Source: Struthidea cinerea (lineage: Eukaryota; Chordata; Aves; Passeriformes; Corcoracidae). Taken from it: a stretch of DNA of 64,000 nucleotides. The notes beneath the pieces were generated by a model. It ran no database searches and was not told the DNA's origin. It saw nothing but the letters and a program-made list of their open reading frames with translations. This document shows positions 51,061 to 64,000 of this stretch, piece after piece; positions within the stretch are counted from its first letter, which is position 1; each line of letters begins with the position of its first letter. The position numbers and the translations under genes are program-made. The stretch is from NCBI GenBank assembly GCA_013397865.1, contig VZTI01004400.1, positions 3,368,815-3,432,814 of the forward strand, in the 5' to 3' direction.

Positions 51061-54000
51061 TAAAGGTATGTTCACTGACTGCCACACTCAGAAAGTTCTT
51101 GTTTATAAAATTATGTGGGGCTGGGTACATGACAGGTCATATCTGCATAACTCAACTGCAGTGGCATGGTTGCAAAAACTACTCTACTTGAAAACGGAAT
51201 TTATTTATTTTTTTCAAGTGGGAAGTAGCTCAATCAGGCCAACGCTGAGTGATGCTACTCAGATGTTGATAATTTGCCCAGAGTGATGGGCAGATGTTGA
51301 TAATTTGCCTCTTGCATCTGCTGGTTAAGTGCCACTGTATCTATGTCGAGGAGTGCAGAACTGAAGGTTGAGAGTCACTTGCAAACTCTGGTTATGGAGA
51401 TCAATAAAGAGCAGAGATTGTTACTACCTTTCCACCATCTCAACTCCTAAGCCCTCCTTTTACAACACACTATTTGATTTTCAGTTTTATGAACTGCATT
51501 GAGCTGTATGAAGAGTTCAAAGCAGATGGGCTAATTTACCTCTTTCTGCTCACAATCACTCTATGGATGGACTGTGGTTTCTTCCCCTTTACCAATTACC
51601 TGAGTTTATCTGACAAAGTGTTTTTCATAAAACAGTTAATCAGGACTATTCAAAAATATAACCCAAATTACTTAGATAATACTGGCCACATGAGAAACAT
51701 GTTCTTTTCCTCTCTCAGCTGATTGGGTATACTCAGACGTGTATCCACAGCAAATATTTATATCTACACTATTAACATTCTACTTCAGCCTATTAGAGTT
51801 TTGGTGCTCTACTGTATTTGTAGCTCTAATAATTTAAAAAAGCTCTTTTAAAAAATTATTTCAAAACATGTATCTCTATAATAAATAACACAGACAGATT
51901 GCCATCAATCTGGGCGCTCAAAAATTATTGCAAAGCATGAGAGTTTCTACCTTCCCATCAAATGATTTCTAATGTGGTAGTATAATCCTTCCTTCTCCAT
52001 TTATTATCCTATTTATAATCTTCTACTAACCTTTATGTTACCATTTGTTCCTAGTGCTTACTCAAATAGGGAACCTGAACTTAAATCCTTCCCTGGGGTC
52101 TGGCAAAGATTTAGGTGGCACTGACTGCTGCTCTGCCCTTCCTTGCATGGCAGACCAAAACGTATGTGGATTTATTCTTGCCCACAAAGATTCCTTCCCA
52201 TTCAAAGATATTCAAAGTGCCACAGGCACATAAAAGGTATTCCTTTGGCTGTATGGGCCCATAAACACTTCACTGAGAGCAGAACCTTGTTTTCTCAATG
52301 GGCCTATGTAGATAAAATTGAATACTATGGAGGGAAGTAAAATCAGGTTATAAAAACGTACCCACCCATCACTTCATGTAGTGTACATGCCACAGCCAGA
52401 TCCTGTCCTGCGCTGCTCTGCATCCAGAGTAGCTCCATTAAGGCCATCATATTTTGGACTTGCCTTGTGTCATTAGGAGGCAGAGTTTGTTTGCATGCAG
52501 CCACTTCATATCATTTCTAAGCAGAGGTAACCCTACCCTGGACTTTCCAATCCAGCTACAAAAGACCTAGTTACCTTACACATGCGGTTTCAGACATGCA
52601 AACCCTAATGCCATCAGGCAGATGCTTCCCTTTGCCCAGGTGATCTGCAAGTACTGACGCACTTTTCCTGGTCTCCCAGCCCCTCCCTCCTCCCCCCTTT
52701 CATTTCTGCTCCATGCCTTTGGATCACAGTCTGTGAGCTATTGCAGCGGTGAGCCAGAACAGGCTGCACAGAACGGCTCCCACAGATGATGACATGAGAT
52801 GAGATACAAGATGTGATGACACCAATATCTGTATGAGTATGTATGGCCTTTATGGCTGGTGCAATGAAAACATGGAAAAATCTTGCCTGGGAGGAAAGTT
52901 TTGGTGCATTTTTTGAGAATTTGTTCAACCCAAGACAGAGAGCTTCAATTAAACTCTCCACTGTCACCAGACCTCAGACCATGATTGTGGCACTGCTGCT
53001 ACGATCCCAGCTGCCCTATGTGACAACAAAGAACAAATGCGGACCAAGACTAGTGGAGGGGTGGGAGAAGGGAAGATGCTTTCTCCTCCACCTGCTGCAA
53101 GCCTTGCATCCTCTGTGCCACATTCCACATCGTCCTTAGCTCTCCCCCTCTTGTCTCTCACTACCAGGTCCCAATCCAAGATGGCTTGTTGCCAAGGAGA
53201 GCGAAACAACCAAGTTCCCGACACACCTGTGGACTGCAGCAGTGAATCCGGGCTCAGCTGCAGCCTGGCATACACCCACTGTCAGAAACATTCTCTTTAT
53301 TACCAGAATAGATGGAGCAGGCCTGAAGCACTGCCCTTGCTCAGCCAAAGCCATGACAGGCATACCTTGCTCCTAACAGGTAGAGAACTCGTCAGCCCAG
53401 CCCACCTCCAGCACTGAAAGTCAGTGCTGAAAGCAGACAAGTTCCATCACTCTGCCGGAGGCACAGTGAGTGGGGCAAGGGAAGGGAGAAGTTTTGCTCA
53501 GGGAGGAGGGGAAGAAAGGGACTAAGGAGTACGTGCACCCACATGTGAAGCTCTGACAAACAGTCGTGTGATTTATCATCATACTCCCACTTGTAACTCT
53601 AACCTAACAGTGTGTCATCTTTACTTATCATGTTATTTATTTACAAGTGCATTTTCAGTATCAACCCTTTCATTCATTAATCCTAATGCCGCCTTTTTCA
53701 ATGTCTACTTACCATTTTAAATACTTACTATAATTTACAGGGCTTTCTTGAACACATCCAAGGTATATTATATGGGGCTAGCTTAATGGAAAGTCTTGTA
53801 CACCAAAGCAGGAAAAAAGCACATTTAATTTATGATGGCTTTGAATTTTGCTCATAATTTACTTCTGGAGAACTATTCATATAAAGCCACACCAATGAGA
53901 ATTTTCAGTGGCGATGTATAAGGAAAAAACCAATAAATGCTGATCTTATTATTCATTTTTATTTTGAAAGCCGTCCCGTGTTGCATTCTGGGATTATGTT

Positions 54001-57000
54001 ACCACTTATAACTTGGCAAAGAAATTTTTGTGACTCATTATGAAAGAAATGCAGTGTAATGACATGTGGACAATAGCAAGACCTTGTTTCAGGTGTGGTC
54101 CTAAAAGCAATATCTAAAACATTTTGATATTAAGAGTCAAATGGTTTCAATTGTATTCATCCTTCACCACACCAGTGTTCAACAGGAGCTGAAGAGTTTG
54201 AGCACAAACACTCACGCCTAAAATTTGCAGCAGTCCTACACAAAGAAAAGGCTCTTTCATGTCTCTCTTTCCTTCTGCTGATTAATTAGCAAAGAGGGGG
54301 GATCATCAGTTTCTGCCCCACAATATCAATTCCAGTGCAAATCCATGAAACATGAAAACAGATGGGGCTCATGATGTAATGGACAAAATAAGAAACATTG
54401 CATGGGTATGATTTTTTTTAATTAAGACTTTTTGAAAACCATCCCATTTTGGGCAGATGTCCCGCTTAAACCTAGAGAAGTGGGACCCTGAGAAACCTTT
54501 CCTACCCAAGCATCACAATGAAATGGATTGAAGATGGGAAAAACTGGTCACTGCATGCAGGCATAAAGCTGAGCAGCAGCACGGGTGATGCTGTGGGAGC
54601 GCCTCAGGGGTTCACCTGCCTGGAGAAGTCAGGGTCCCCCTGCCCACAGCTCAGCTCTCAGCCCTGAGTGCACTGGCTCTAGTTCACACTGGCAGAGGGC
54701 TGGCATGCCTCAGCCTACAGAAAACATGGATGGGGATGAAATGCACAGCCATAATTCTCCATTGCTTCACAGAGGAAGTGTGCCGGGTGCAGGCAGAGGA
54801 TGCAGCCAGGTTGCTGTCAGTGAATAAAGCGGCTCACTTGCCTGCATCTGTCTGTCACGTAGTGGGCAAGAGCTCCCTGCTCCCTCCTGCACTTTGTTTG
54901 ATCCCCAGCATCTTCTGCTCCCTCACCCTCTCCATCTACCCTTTCCCCATCTCCCCGGCAGGATATTCATGAGGTGAAAGGACAGACCATAAGAGAGACC
55001 AGAAGAAGGCAGGTATGCTCTGTTGTGAGCATTTCTTGGGCTTCTGCCACTGTGCTTCTGATCCTTAAGCCTGACAGGCAGAGAAATCTGGCAGGCACGA
55101 TCCCATAGTCTAATATTTTCCATGAAGAGGTGGAGCAATGTCTGGTGAAACGTTTTCATAAGTCACGAGAAAAAAAAAGCAAAGCCTCTTCCATCACTGG
55201 CTGCACAAAGACCATCTGTTTCTTGTGTGCGGAGACCTTAACATTTTGCTTTTGAGAAAGACAATTTCTGGTCACCATTTGCAGGGGACACAGGAAATTG
55301 CTTTTGGAAAGGCATACTGGAGGGCCCAGCCAGGACACAGCTCCTTCAGAAAAATGTGGTCCTGCAGACCTTCCTCAGCACCATTGTAAACCTGCTGCAC
55401 TAGCAAAGGGACCCTAGAAAACCTACACTCCATGGATCACTTTTATGGCAGTACCTTGAATTCAAATCATAAAATTTTGGAAATATTAATATCATTAGTA
55501 GAGAAGAAATAGTAAAATAAATACCCTCTTCTAATTTTGTCAAAAGGCTGTTCTCCTAACTGGGAAAAGATCTGGCTTGAACAGAATGTGTGATATCAGG
55601 GCTAAACAAGTTAATTTGATTTTAAACTTTCCCATGAGTCTTAGCATTTTCCCTTTCACTGAATATTATGACACAGGGCCACTGCGGTTTGTGAGGGATT
55701 TTTAAGATTAAATGTGAAAGATCCTGCAAAGCAAAAAAGATTACTATTTGTTGTTAATTTAAATAATAGCATGAATGCGCAGAATGTCTCGCCTCAATCT
55801 TTTTTTAATGGCCGCTGGTTTTCAGTCATAGTTTTGTGCCTGCAATTAATTGTGCCTGCTATAGAAACTGTGGGTTGCACTTAATTGTGACTTTGGCTGA
55901 TAGCAGTTTGACATCTGGCTCCTTGGTTATTCTTGCAGATATGAAGGCTCTTTTAAATACTTGCTCATTTGTCATTAAGTTAGTCCAAACAATTTCAGGA
56001 ACTCAGAATGGATGCATTAAAGAATTTAGAAGATAAATACTGCTCCAGTATTGACACTTCACCAAGAGCAGTCTCTGGACACTCATTTATGGCTTTGTCA
56101 CAAGCCATGAACAATATATAGCATATACTGTGTTGCTTCAGAAGCAGGCCAGGAATTGCTGGGACCTCCATTACAATCAAGGATGTGATTTTCACATGTA
56201 GAGGCAGAGCCAGTTTGTGTCTAATTACAGTGAACATGTGATAAGAGCTTGTACCTTGCCTTCCAGGAAGACTTCTGTTGCTAACACCCAAGCCCAGGCT
56301 GCTTCAGCGTCAATGTTTCTGCAGTGTCAGCCAAATGAAGATCAGCTTTGGGAATCTCTAAACCTCCTACTTTCACAATACTTATTGTAATCTAAGCACA
56401 AAATTCCCATCTGGTCTTTGCTTTTTTCTGCGAGGGAGAAACAAAGTGTATCAACCACGTAAAGTCTGCAGCTCCTGTCCCTGGAGTGCCTGGTCCATTA
56501 AAGCACACTGAGCAACTGGGAGAAGGGTGGAGTCCAGCTTCTCACCTGAACCTAATCATTGCTCACCCAATTGTTCATGTAAACAAGTGACTTTTTGGCC
56601 ATAGCTGCTTTGCAGTACAAGTATGGGAAGGTCACCATGGCCTTCCTGCAGAGCTGGAGGAATGTAAGGTTGAACACGTGAATGCTCTGATATCCTCTGA
56701 TGGGAAATAATTGTGTGCTTTGAGTGAAGTTTTAGCAAGACATTTTTTCTCTGAAAACAACCCATCTTCCCTACCCTCTTGTTAACTTTACTCCTCACCC
56801 AGGTGTACTTTAGAAAAATGAAGGTGTGGTTTCACATACAGAACTGAAACAAAATGCAAAAGATGGCCGAGATTAGATGACTACCTTTGCCTCTTCATGT
56901 GTCTGTATTAAAGAGGTCCTGGTAACTTCTTTGTCATTTTAAAGGCTATTCTGGAGCACTTGTGATGGCTTAGAAAGAATTCAGCACAATTCAGCATTAT

Positions 57001-60000
57001 TAATGCATTACAGGTTGAGTTAGGTCCAACCAAAGCTGACTGAAAATGAACACAAAGAAGAAAAAGGCTTGAAATTGAGAAACAGGTTCTTGGTAATCTA
57101 TTCAAGGATGGGGAGTCTTGGTAACGTCAAAAAGAAAAATGGAGAGGATATCAAGGTAGAACACAAGCAGCTTCAAGGAGGAAAACAAGTGGTGTTCTCT
57201 GGAATATTCAGGAGGAAGTCAAAAAAGGTGCAATGGCAGAGAGACACAGAACACAGTACGAAGAGACAGGAAAGAGTGCTGTTTAACACAGGGAAAACTG
57301 AAAGAAGAGCAGGTGGGATCCTCTACTCACTACTGATGATGGAGAATAAATCCCCGATGTGCAGAAGTGAAGACTGTTGTACACCCTGAAGAACAGGGCC
57401 CAGGGAGGGTAAATGCTGGGGTGCAGCGCATGGGCTGTTGTGGGGAATCAGACATTTCACTCAAAGGATGATCAAGCCAGAGCCCTGAACCAGGAGAAAA
57501 GTTTGGGGACACGTGGGGTGCCAGTGGAGGACCCTCTGCTGTGCCAAGGGCACTGTGCTGATTACATGTGACCAAACACATTTCTCTGATAATCAAAATA
57601 AAATCTGGCAATGCTGCACTGGAAATACAGTGGAAGAAACATTAGTCTCCTGCTGCAGCACTGGTGAGACTGAAGGGAGCTGACTAACGAAACCTACAGA
57701 GAAAGAAATTCTATTTTTTTTGAGGTAAAGTGTGCATGAGGGATTAATATATCTGAGTATTTGTTTCCCTTAACTTTGGTATAATACTCTCTATGTTGAT
57801 TCAGTGAACAACAACAAAAAAATAGAGTTAAAATAAGGTTGAGTACAGCCATTCAGCTGTCAATCCAAAATCTTATTAGACATGTTTGTCCTCAAATTCA
57901 AGTATAACATTTTTTTGATTGATAGAAAATGACAGGTAGTAAAGTTATGCAATTATGCATGGAGGTGACATTTTTTCTCCAATAACACTTTAGGAATGTA
58001 AGAATTTTGTCATCCTCACTACCTGCCTTGTTGAGAGGATGTGATTTACACTCTTATCTTGGGGGAAGGGAAAAAGAATCGTTGCTACCTCGGTGAATGA
58101 TCTGTGCATATTTTAAATTGGAATATACATCCTTTTTATAGTACCGTAATACTATATCCAGACATCTTTTCTGAGGAGAGTTGCTTTGGGACTGGATACA
58201 TTTTTGAGCAGCAGTGGCAGAAAGCACTTGCAAGCAGGAGGCTGACACTGACATACTGTAGCAAGAAGAAGACCTGCCACAATACCCACGTACTGGATGC
58301 TGCTCAGAGTCCAAACATAGCCTAAACTTTTGGCTGATCCTTTTCCATCTCAGGCTGTAACCACTGACTAAAACTGTCTGCACGTACATTGTTTTCTTCC
58401 ATCTTCTGCTGCCTGGCACCTGACACCTGCAAATTGGATGCATCACAAGGACCGCCATGCATCCGTTACAAAGTCCACGATATTCAGCACTTGTAAATGA
58501 ACAATAATTAAAATTAACAAAGCAGGCCTAAGAGTCTAATGCAAAATGTCAATTCTCTCCCTGAGTGAAACTGTGATCTACATATATTAGAAAAGAACTG
58601 GTAAGGCAGAGGAGACCTTTCAAAGAACAATGAGACACAGAAGGGGCAGCAACAAAAACAAAAAAGGACTTTTATACCATTCCAGCACCCAATTTAGAAA
58701 GCAGCCACCTGCACTCTCAGTCAGCAGTGATGCCAACCACTGCTGTGTATCCAAAGCAAGGTATCTCCTCATGCCCCATTTCAGCTGCCCGCAGCGGCAC
58801 AGGACCAAACTGTGGGCAGGAAAAGCTTGCCCAGAGCGTAGGGAGCATCTGAGCTGGACTGGACTGAGCATTTCTGAAGATGGACCGAGGAAGAGATACC
58901 CTTCCCTCCTTCATGGAGCAATCATTAAAGCACACTAATATTAAGGCAGCATTTCAACATACAACTGGTAATAAATCAGAACTAGGCCAATATGAAACCA
59001 AAGGAAATATGTGAGACAATCTGTACTAGGAAATATCCCCATATTTGGTTGTAATGTATATCTTCGACTCAAAACAGATCTGGCTGCACAGCTACCAGTA
59101 AAGGTGATAAAAATAGATGTTAACTCCAAATACATGGTTCTCTCTAGAACTTTAAGATTACACTCTTCTTCACAGTCCAGCTTTCTGAGATTAATTTCAG
59201 TTTAAACAAATAGGACAACCAACAACCTTTTAACTTAAGTAGGTTGTTTGGTTATGTAGATTACAGAAATACTTCAGCACCTCAGAACCAGTTAGAGTAG
59301 GACACATGATGGAAGAAATTTTTGATCCCAAATCAATGGGAATGTTCTTATTCTCCCATAGAAACTGAATAGTTTCCCTAAAAATGAAATTTCTTCACCC
59401 CACGTAGACTTTCAGATCTGAATTTATATGCTTGTGTAAGCCCCTGGAGCATCTTAGAAAAAAAAGTAAGCATTTTCTCAGATACTAATTTGAGAAAGGT
59501 CACTTATTACGGTGTCTTCATTAAGCATAGGTCCAGCTTCCTGCATTTGTCCTTTCACACCTTGCTGTCTTATGATTCTGTCTTTGTCATCATAGCCAAG
59601 CACTGACAGCAGATGTACATAACAGCAGCAGACTGCCTTTTATTTTTATAAAGAGATAAACAACAGGCGTGATCAGCTGATGCAGCTCCTCACCCATTCA
59701 GTCACCCCTGGGAGTTCCCTTACTGACTGATCTACTCATTAGTTGGGGTTAAGGTAACACTGCCAGATGAATGCTTTGGGAAATGGAAACCACGTGGGGC
59801 CAGCTCCCTGGGAATGGTGCTCTCCTACCTCTGTACTGAGATAGGAGGCATTAAAGGTGCAGAGAATCACTAGAGCATATTGTGAGATCCTTCCTTCCAA
59901 ACGGAGAAGTCTTTTATTCTGTCCTACGTGACAATTCCAGAAGTGAGAACACTCTCCTTGTCTTCTGCAGCCCATTCTGAAATCAAAAAGGGGGAAATAT

Positions 60001-60204
60001 GCAATCAAAATCCCTCAGAGCTAAGGAATGTTTCTTGATATCCTGTCTAAATTCTCCTTTCATCTTTATCCCATCAAAACCTCTGGGGCCATCCTAAATC
60101 ACCCTGTTCCCTGTTTGGTGTTTATGTCTTTCTGTTACTTATACACCATTAAAATGCACTCCTAATCAAAATATAATTCACTTAATCTTCTTTATAAATG
60201 AATC
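51061..60204. other. Unique non-coding sequence
   Basis: No gene supported. Features seen are a 31-34 bp tandem duplication (51,247-51,310), a short perfect 9-bp hairpin at 53,409-53,429, and a segment at 55,770-56,000 with TTAATTG cores that could be regulatory. Open frames up to 134 codons (for example on the minus strand at 58,054-58,458) carry no recognisable domain. Confidence 0.5.
51247..51310. repeat. Tandem duplication of a 31-34 bp unit
   Basis: GAGTGATG at 51,247 and 51,281 begins each unit, and each contains the same 19 bases CAGATGTTGATAATTTGCC (51,260-51,278 and 51,291-51,309). The first copy has three or four extra bases. It is a recent local duplication. Confidence 0.9.
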
Positions 60205-61640
60205 CCCTGAGACTCTTAATCATTTGGATTACTCTTCTCTGGACTGTCTCCAATTTCTTGACAGCATTCTGAGATTGACATGTCCCAAACTGTACACAGC
60301 TCTTTTGATGCAGCCTCAACAGTGCTGTAGAAAAGGAAACCATTGCTGGAACTTGTCAGAGGGACTCTTGGGAAAACCAAATGCCATTGGCCTCATCTCT
60401 CGTTTCCATAAGAAAGCATAATTTAACATCTTCAGAGCAAAGCATTTTCATTTTTACCTTTGAAATAACTTCCCATTTTGCTTTTTGAATAATAATTTTT
60501 ATGATTTGGACACATTCTGCATCCTGGCCGGAATGCAGTAGCCACTGGTCTGAACAGTTGTATTGAGTTTTGACTCACCCATATACACAGGCTGTCATTT
60601 ACAAGATTTATCATTACTTTATTATTCACTGTTACTGCTTACTGTCTTTGCTTTAGTGTATACCATGTAGAAACCCATTCTGCTACTCTCCACCTTGTCC
60701 TTCTCCACCCTTTGCCACATCATCATAAAAAATGTTGAATAAAACTAGACCTAGCTCATATCCCTGCACAGCATCTCTGTAGGTAGTCCTCAGTAACTGA
60801 ACACCTCAACTTATTATTTTCCTTATTTTATGGACCTTCTTGTCAGTTTACTCTTGGTTTACATGGCAATGCTGACATTCACATCAATGTTAATTCTTGC
60901 TTCAAGTGGGATTTCAGGAGGGTCCAGATGCACTGTGTTCCTCCAATTTTTTTGCCCACTTTTGTAACTTGATCTGAAAAATCAAGGTTTGTCTGTCATG
61001 ATTTATTCTGTAGAAAACCTTGCTGTTAATTGTGCTTATGGTTTGATTTCTGTCTTAATACACATGCCATTACGTTACTGGGAACAGAAATTGGACCTCT
61101 GAATGCTTAGTGCTTGGATTTTTTTTAATTTTCTTTTTTTTTACTTTTTACCTTTCAGAAGTTCAGTATTTCCTTTTATCCCAGCCCTCTGGTACCTTCC
61201 CATCACACTCTGTAACTTTCTGTAAGTAATTGCTAGTGTTTCTGTAAGTTCATTAGCTAATTCCCTTAACACTCTGAAATGCATGCACACCTGCTGATCT
61301 GTATATATATTCAGATGTTTTAAGTATTCTCTCACCTGCTGTTCATCAATAGCTTTGACAAAGTCGTTATTGCTACTTAATTATCCATTTCTCCTGCCCT
61401 TATTTTTCTTGTTTAACAGATTTTATAAAGCATTTCAGTAGTTTACCCATTTTAGAACCGTCATTGATTTAATCTTCCTCCTCATTTATTCATGAGTCTA
61501 CTTTCTCTCCCATATTTTTTGTTCTCTTAATATGTTTCATATGTTTTTCTTCTTCTCGTGAAACCCTTTGGCTATTGCTGACCCATTCTTCTTCCTGCTG
61601 TCCTCACAAGCCTAAATCAGAGGGGTTTTCTTCTTGGAAC
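60205..61640 (-). mobile_element. Old CR1/L3-type LINE fragment, antisense, with reverse-transcriptase remnant
   Basis: Read on the minus strand, 61,141-61,335 gives a broken reverse-transcriptase region. MHFRVLRELANELTETLAI is close to the HPRVLKELADVIAxPLSIIFEK segment typical of CR1-clade enzymes, and a KGNTELLKGKK stretch follows where CR1 has KANVTPIFKKGKK. Other matching blocks, in the order expected for an antisense copy, are TCTGGACTGTCTCCAA with TTTTGATGCAGCC (about 60,238-60,320), AAAAATGTTGAATAAAACTAG (about 60,728), and an upstream block near 61,490-61,600. Many stops and indels break the frame, so it is a dead copy, much older than the CR1 at 30.2 kb. The assignment to CR1 versus the related L3 is not settled. 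Confidence 0.75.
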
Positions 61641-61670
61641 TGTTTTTGATACACGACTAGGGAAAGGTGC

Positions 61671-61694
61671 TATTTATTTATTTACTTACTTACG
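61671..61694. repeat. Short TTTA/TTAC tetranucleotide run
   Basis: TATTTATTTATTTACTTACTTACG: about five units of a decayed tetranucleotide repeat between the two LINE fragments. Confidence 0.75.
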
Positions 61695-61806
61695 TCTTTC
61701 TCTGTTGCTGGTGAAGAGCTGTCCGTTTGTGGTTGGGGTTTTTTGTGTTTCTTTTTTCTTTATCTGTCCCTCCATTTTTTACTATATTTACAAGTTGTTG
61801 CTTTTA

Positions 61807-61874
61807 AAGGTTGGACTTGATGATCTCAAAGATCTTTTCCAACCTAGTTAATTCTGTGACTCTGTGATTCTGTG
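61807..61874 (+). mobile_element. CR1 LINE extreme 3' end
   Basis: The sequence GGTTGGACTTGATGATCTCA, then GATCTTTTCCAACC, then the ATTCTGTG/ACTCTGTG/ATTCTGTG octamers is the classic CR1 terminus. Only about 68 bases remain, a severe 5' truncation. The good match to the consensus suggests a younger insertion than the antisense fragment just upstream. Confidence 0.93.
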
Positions 61875-63179
61875 TCTCTCTCTTAGACAGCTCTTAGAGC
61901 TGTGTCCCTGGTGCCAGTGGGATTGCCATCTGTTGAAAATTCCCATTCCTTCTCCCCCACCTCGCCCCATTTGCTTATTTACTCACCTGTCATATATTTT
62001 CAGCCTCCTAAATCAGTGTCCAACTTGCCTAATCTTTCAAAGCAGTAGGTGTCCACTCCCTGTTTGGACCTTTAATCATAAAAAGCCTGGAAAGAGTGTG
62101 GATGTGATCCTGATCCTGCCTTCTTCCAGTTTTTTTTTCCTTTTCTCTGGTGACATCAATAAGATCTGGACACCTTATCCTGTTCAAGCTATGAACAGTT
62201 ACTCTAACTCATAACTGGGGCAAGCTTTTGGAGTTAATATTTTGCCCACTGACTGACACCTCTCCTCCCATGACATATGAGAAGCAATCAGTCTGGACTC
62301 CCTGAGACAGGAAGTTTTTAATGAACCAGCCATTTAGTTGACGAGCTGGGGAACTAGGGATCAGAAAGGAAGAGATTTTTCATGGGAGATGGTGGTTGGA
62401 GCAGGTTGGGTACTCTTCTTTCTCTAAAAGTTGAAGCTCGCCTCTAACAATAACTTGGGCAATACAGAGAGAACAAAAACTGCCAGGTGCACAAACAGCA
62501 CATTGTACATGGACATGTTTATGTACATTGTGCATCACAAAGAGCTGTTGAAAGAAGTTTTGCCTGAGAGAATTCAAAAGAGACAAGTTCCAAACAGATA
62601 AAATTGTTTTTGAGGGACAAAGCAGAAAGTTCAGAAAGAAGAAGAGAAGTTCAGAAAGAAGAATTTCATTCAGGAAGAAGGGAGAGAGCTGAGGATCACA
62701 CAAAGAAGCAGGTCTGTCTGACTGTGGATAATCAGGAAGCCTCTCTCCAGAGGTAATCTACAGACTGGTAAACTGCACAGCAGGGAGTGTATGGTAGGTT
62801 TGGAGCTGGAAATGAAAGTGAAGAATCTACTGCCTATCTTCAGCACCGAGAACATAGTCAGATCAAGGATGTTTTCAATAGGAAAGACACTCAAAGTGAG
62901 TTATCTGCCAGATACCTTCAGTAGGAAAACACAAGCGCTCAGGGATTAATGAAGGTACTTACGGAAGTCACTTGAACAGCAGAGCACACAGACTGCAAAG
63001 TGAAAGAAAGAGATTGCAAGGAAAGTCTCCAGCCTCAACTGTGTAACCCCCTCAAAGTATATTTTTAGAATGAAGCCTGGACTCAAAGAAGGAAAGGGTC
63101 TGATCAGTAAAGAAATCTATTTCCTCAGGCAGGAAATACAGACACAAAGTGAGAATCTCCCCAAAAGGAAACTTTTCTG
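61875..63179. other. Non-coding sequence, possibly more decayed LINE
   Basis: No gene. A short tandem duplication of about 18 bp (AAGTTCAGAAAGAAGA) lies at about 62,628-62,663. The purine-rich sequence from about 62,700 to 63,180 may be an upstream, unrecognisable part of the sense LINE fragment that follows. Confidence 0.4.
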
Positions 63180-63400
63180 GAAAATTAAGCTGAGTTAAAC
63201 CTTGTAAAGGTGATTAAAACAAATAGCAGCCATTTCCTCAGCTGTCTAAATAAAAAGAGAACACTGAATGAAGAAATGGAGCTGCTATAGAGTGAGAACA
63301 TAGCAGAGATTAAAGATAACCTATAAATGGCCCAAAACTAAATTAATACCTTTGCCTCAGTTTTCAATGAAAATGGCATGAGGACAAAGGGTAATGAGTG
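63180..63400 (+). mobile_element. Old CR1/L3-type LINE fragment, sense
   Basis: The frame starting at 63,303 reads AEIKDNL-stop-MAQN-stop-INTFASVFNENG, which matches the conserved segment just before the reverse-transcriptase domain of CR1-clade LINEs (typically AEVLNxFFASVF). Two stops within 13 codons show it is dead. It lies in the opposite orientation to the copy at 60.2-61.6 kb, so the two are separate insertions or were inverted relative to one another. The left boundary is a guess. Confidence 0.55.
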
Positions 63401-64000
63401 GAAAAGCAGGGATTAAAACCCACCACATTCGTTGTACAAGCAGAATTCAGATAGTGTAGCATTCACAGGTGAGAGAGGTGAATAGCCTGGATTTTGAAGG
63501 CACTGTTCCACTTGGAACAAACATTCTGATAACAAACATTCCTAATTTAGATATCAGGTCATGATTAACACCAAGCCTGCACCCTGCTCCAATTCTCAGT
63601 CTCAGTTTATCTTCCTGCATCCTTTTGAACCATTTGTTCATCTTCTCTTTGAGATTCCCCAGACTTTTTAACACAGACAGCACATACCTTTTCCCTACTT
63701 CTGTTCCATAAACCCACTTATTCACCTGAGGATTTTGGGGAACAGTTTTCCAACAGCAGTCAACATGGGGTCATGTGAAACACTTCAAGTAAATTATTTA
63801 AGTCTTGCAAAATTATAAGCATCTGAAAAACAGAGGCTTAGGATGTTAGTAATGTACTAATATAAGAAATTATATCAGTTATGATAAAACCGAATTTCAG
63901 TGAAGGGTGTTCTGTTTTACTACACTGTATTTTCTCTCAACAAACCACTCCAAGTCACAAAAATGCATAAAAGGAAACACTTCCAACACCTTCCAGAACC
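63401..64000. other. Unique non-coding sequence
   Basis: Nothing recognised. The 92-codon minus-strand frame at 63,447-63,725 has no domain I can name. Confidence 0.5.

Noticed and set aside
53409..53429. 9-bp perfect hairpin CAGCACTGA / TCAGTGCTG
   Set aside because: Hairpins of this size are expected by chance in a 64-kb window, and no neighbouring signal supports a function.
1..64000. CRISPR arrays, operons or bacterial promoters
   Set aside because: The repeats present are eukaryotic LINEs, an LTR and microsatellites. There are no regularly spaced repeats and no dense coding, so prokaryotic features are not expected.

Overview
The window is vertebrate nuclear DNA, almost certainly from a bird. 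The best sign is a 5'-truncated CR1 LINE at about 30,247-30,664 that ends in the octamer tail typical of CR1. A second CR1 3' end lies at 61,807-61,874. An LTR of avian endogenous-retrovirus type, much older CR1/L3-like LINE fragments, and AT-rich, CpG-poor sequence around a single CpG island fit the same picture.

I could not support any protein-coding exon, tRNA, rRNA or known small RNA. The open frames present, up to 166 codons, are about what chance gives in 64 kb read in six frames. None carries a recognisable domain, except short stop-broken LINE remnants. The window therefore looks like intergenic or intronic DNA. There is one plausible transcription start region, the CpG island at 41,830-42,600, which has a splice-donor-like site on each strand.

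Layout: 1-8,168 is AT-rich unique sequence with a compound TTC/GAT/GAA microsatellite (2,569-2,673) and two short palindromes. At 8,169-8,225 lie two overlapping perfect inverted repeats. From 8,226 to 30,246 the sequence is mostly unique, with probable ancient MIR-like (about 10,755) and palindromic hAT-like (about 12,530) relics, CA/TG microsatellites and small tandem duplications. The CR1 copy at 30.2-30.7 kb is followed by a Z-DNA-prone tract at 32,058-32,129. The segment 34.9-38.4 kb has homeodomain and SOX core motifs of the kind seen in non-coding regulatory DNA. After the CpG island comes a 246-base assembly gap (44,304-44,549) inside an A/C-rich tract. An antisense LTR lies at about 50,721-51,060. 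The right end (60.2-63.4 kb) is rich in LINEs, with an old antisense reverse-transcriptase fragment, a young CR1 tail, and a sense fragment of the same type of LINE.

No set of genes working together can be described. The observations most worth checking are the overlapping inverted repeats at 8.2 kb and the isolated CpG island with outward-facing donors at 42 kb.
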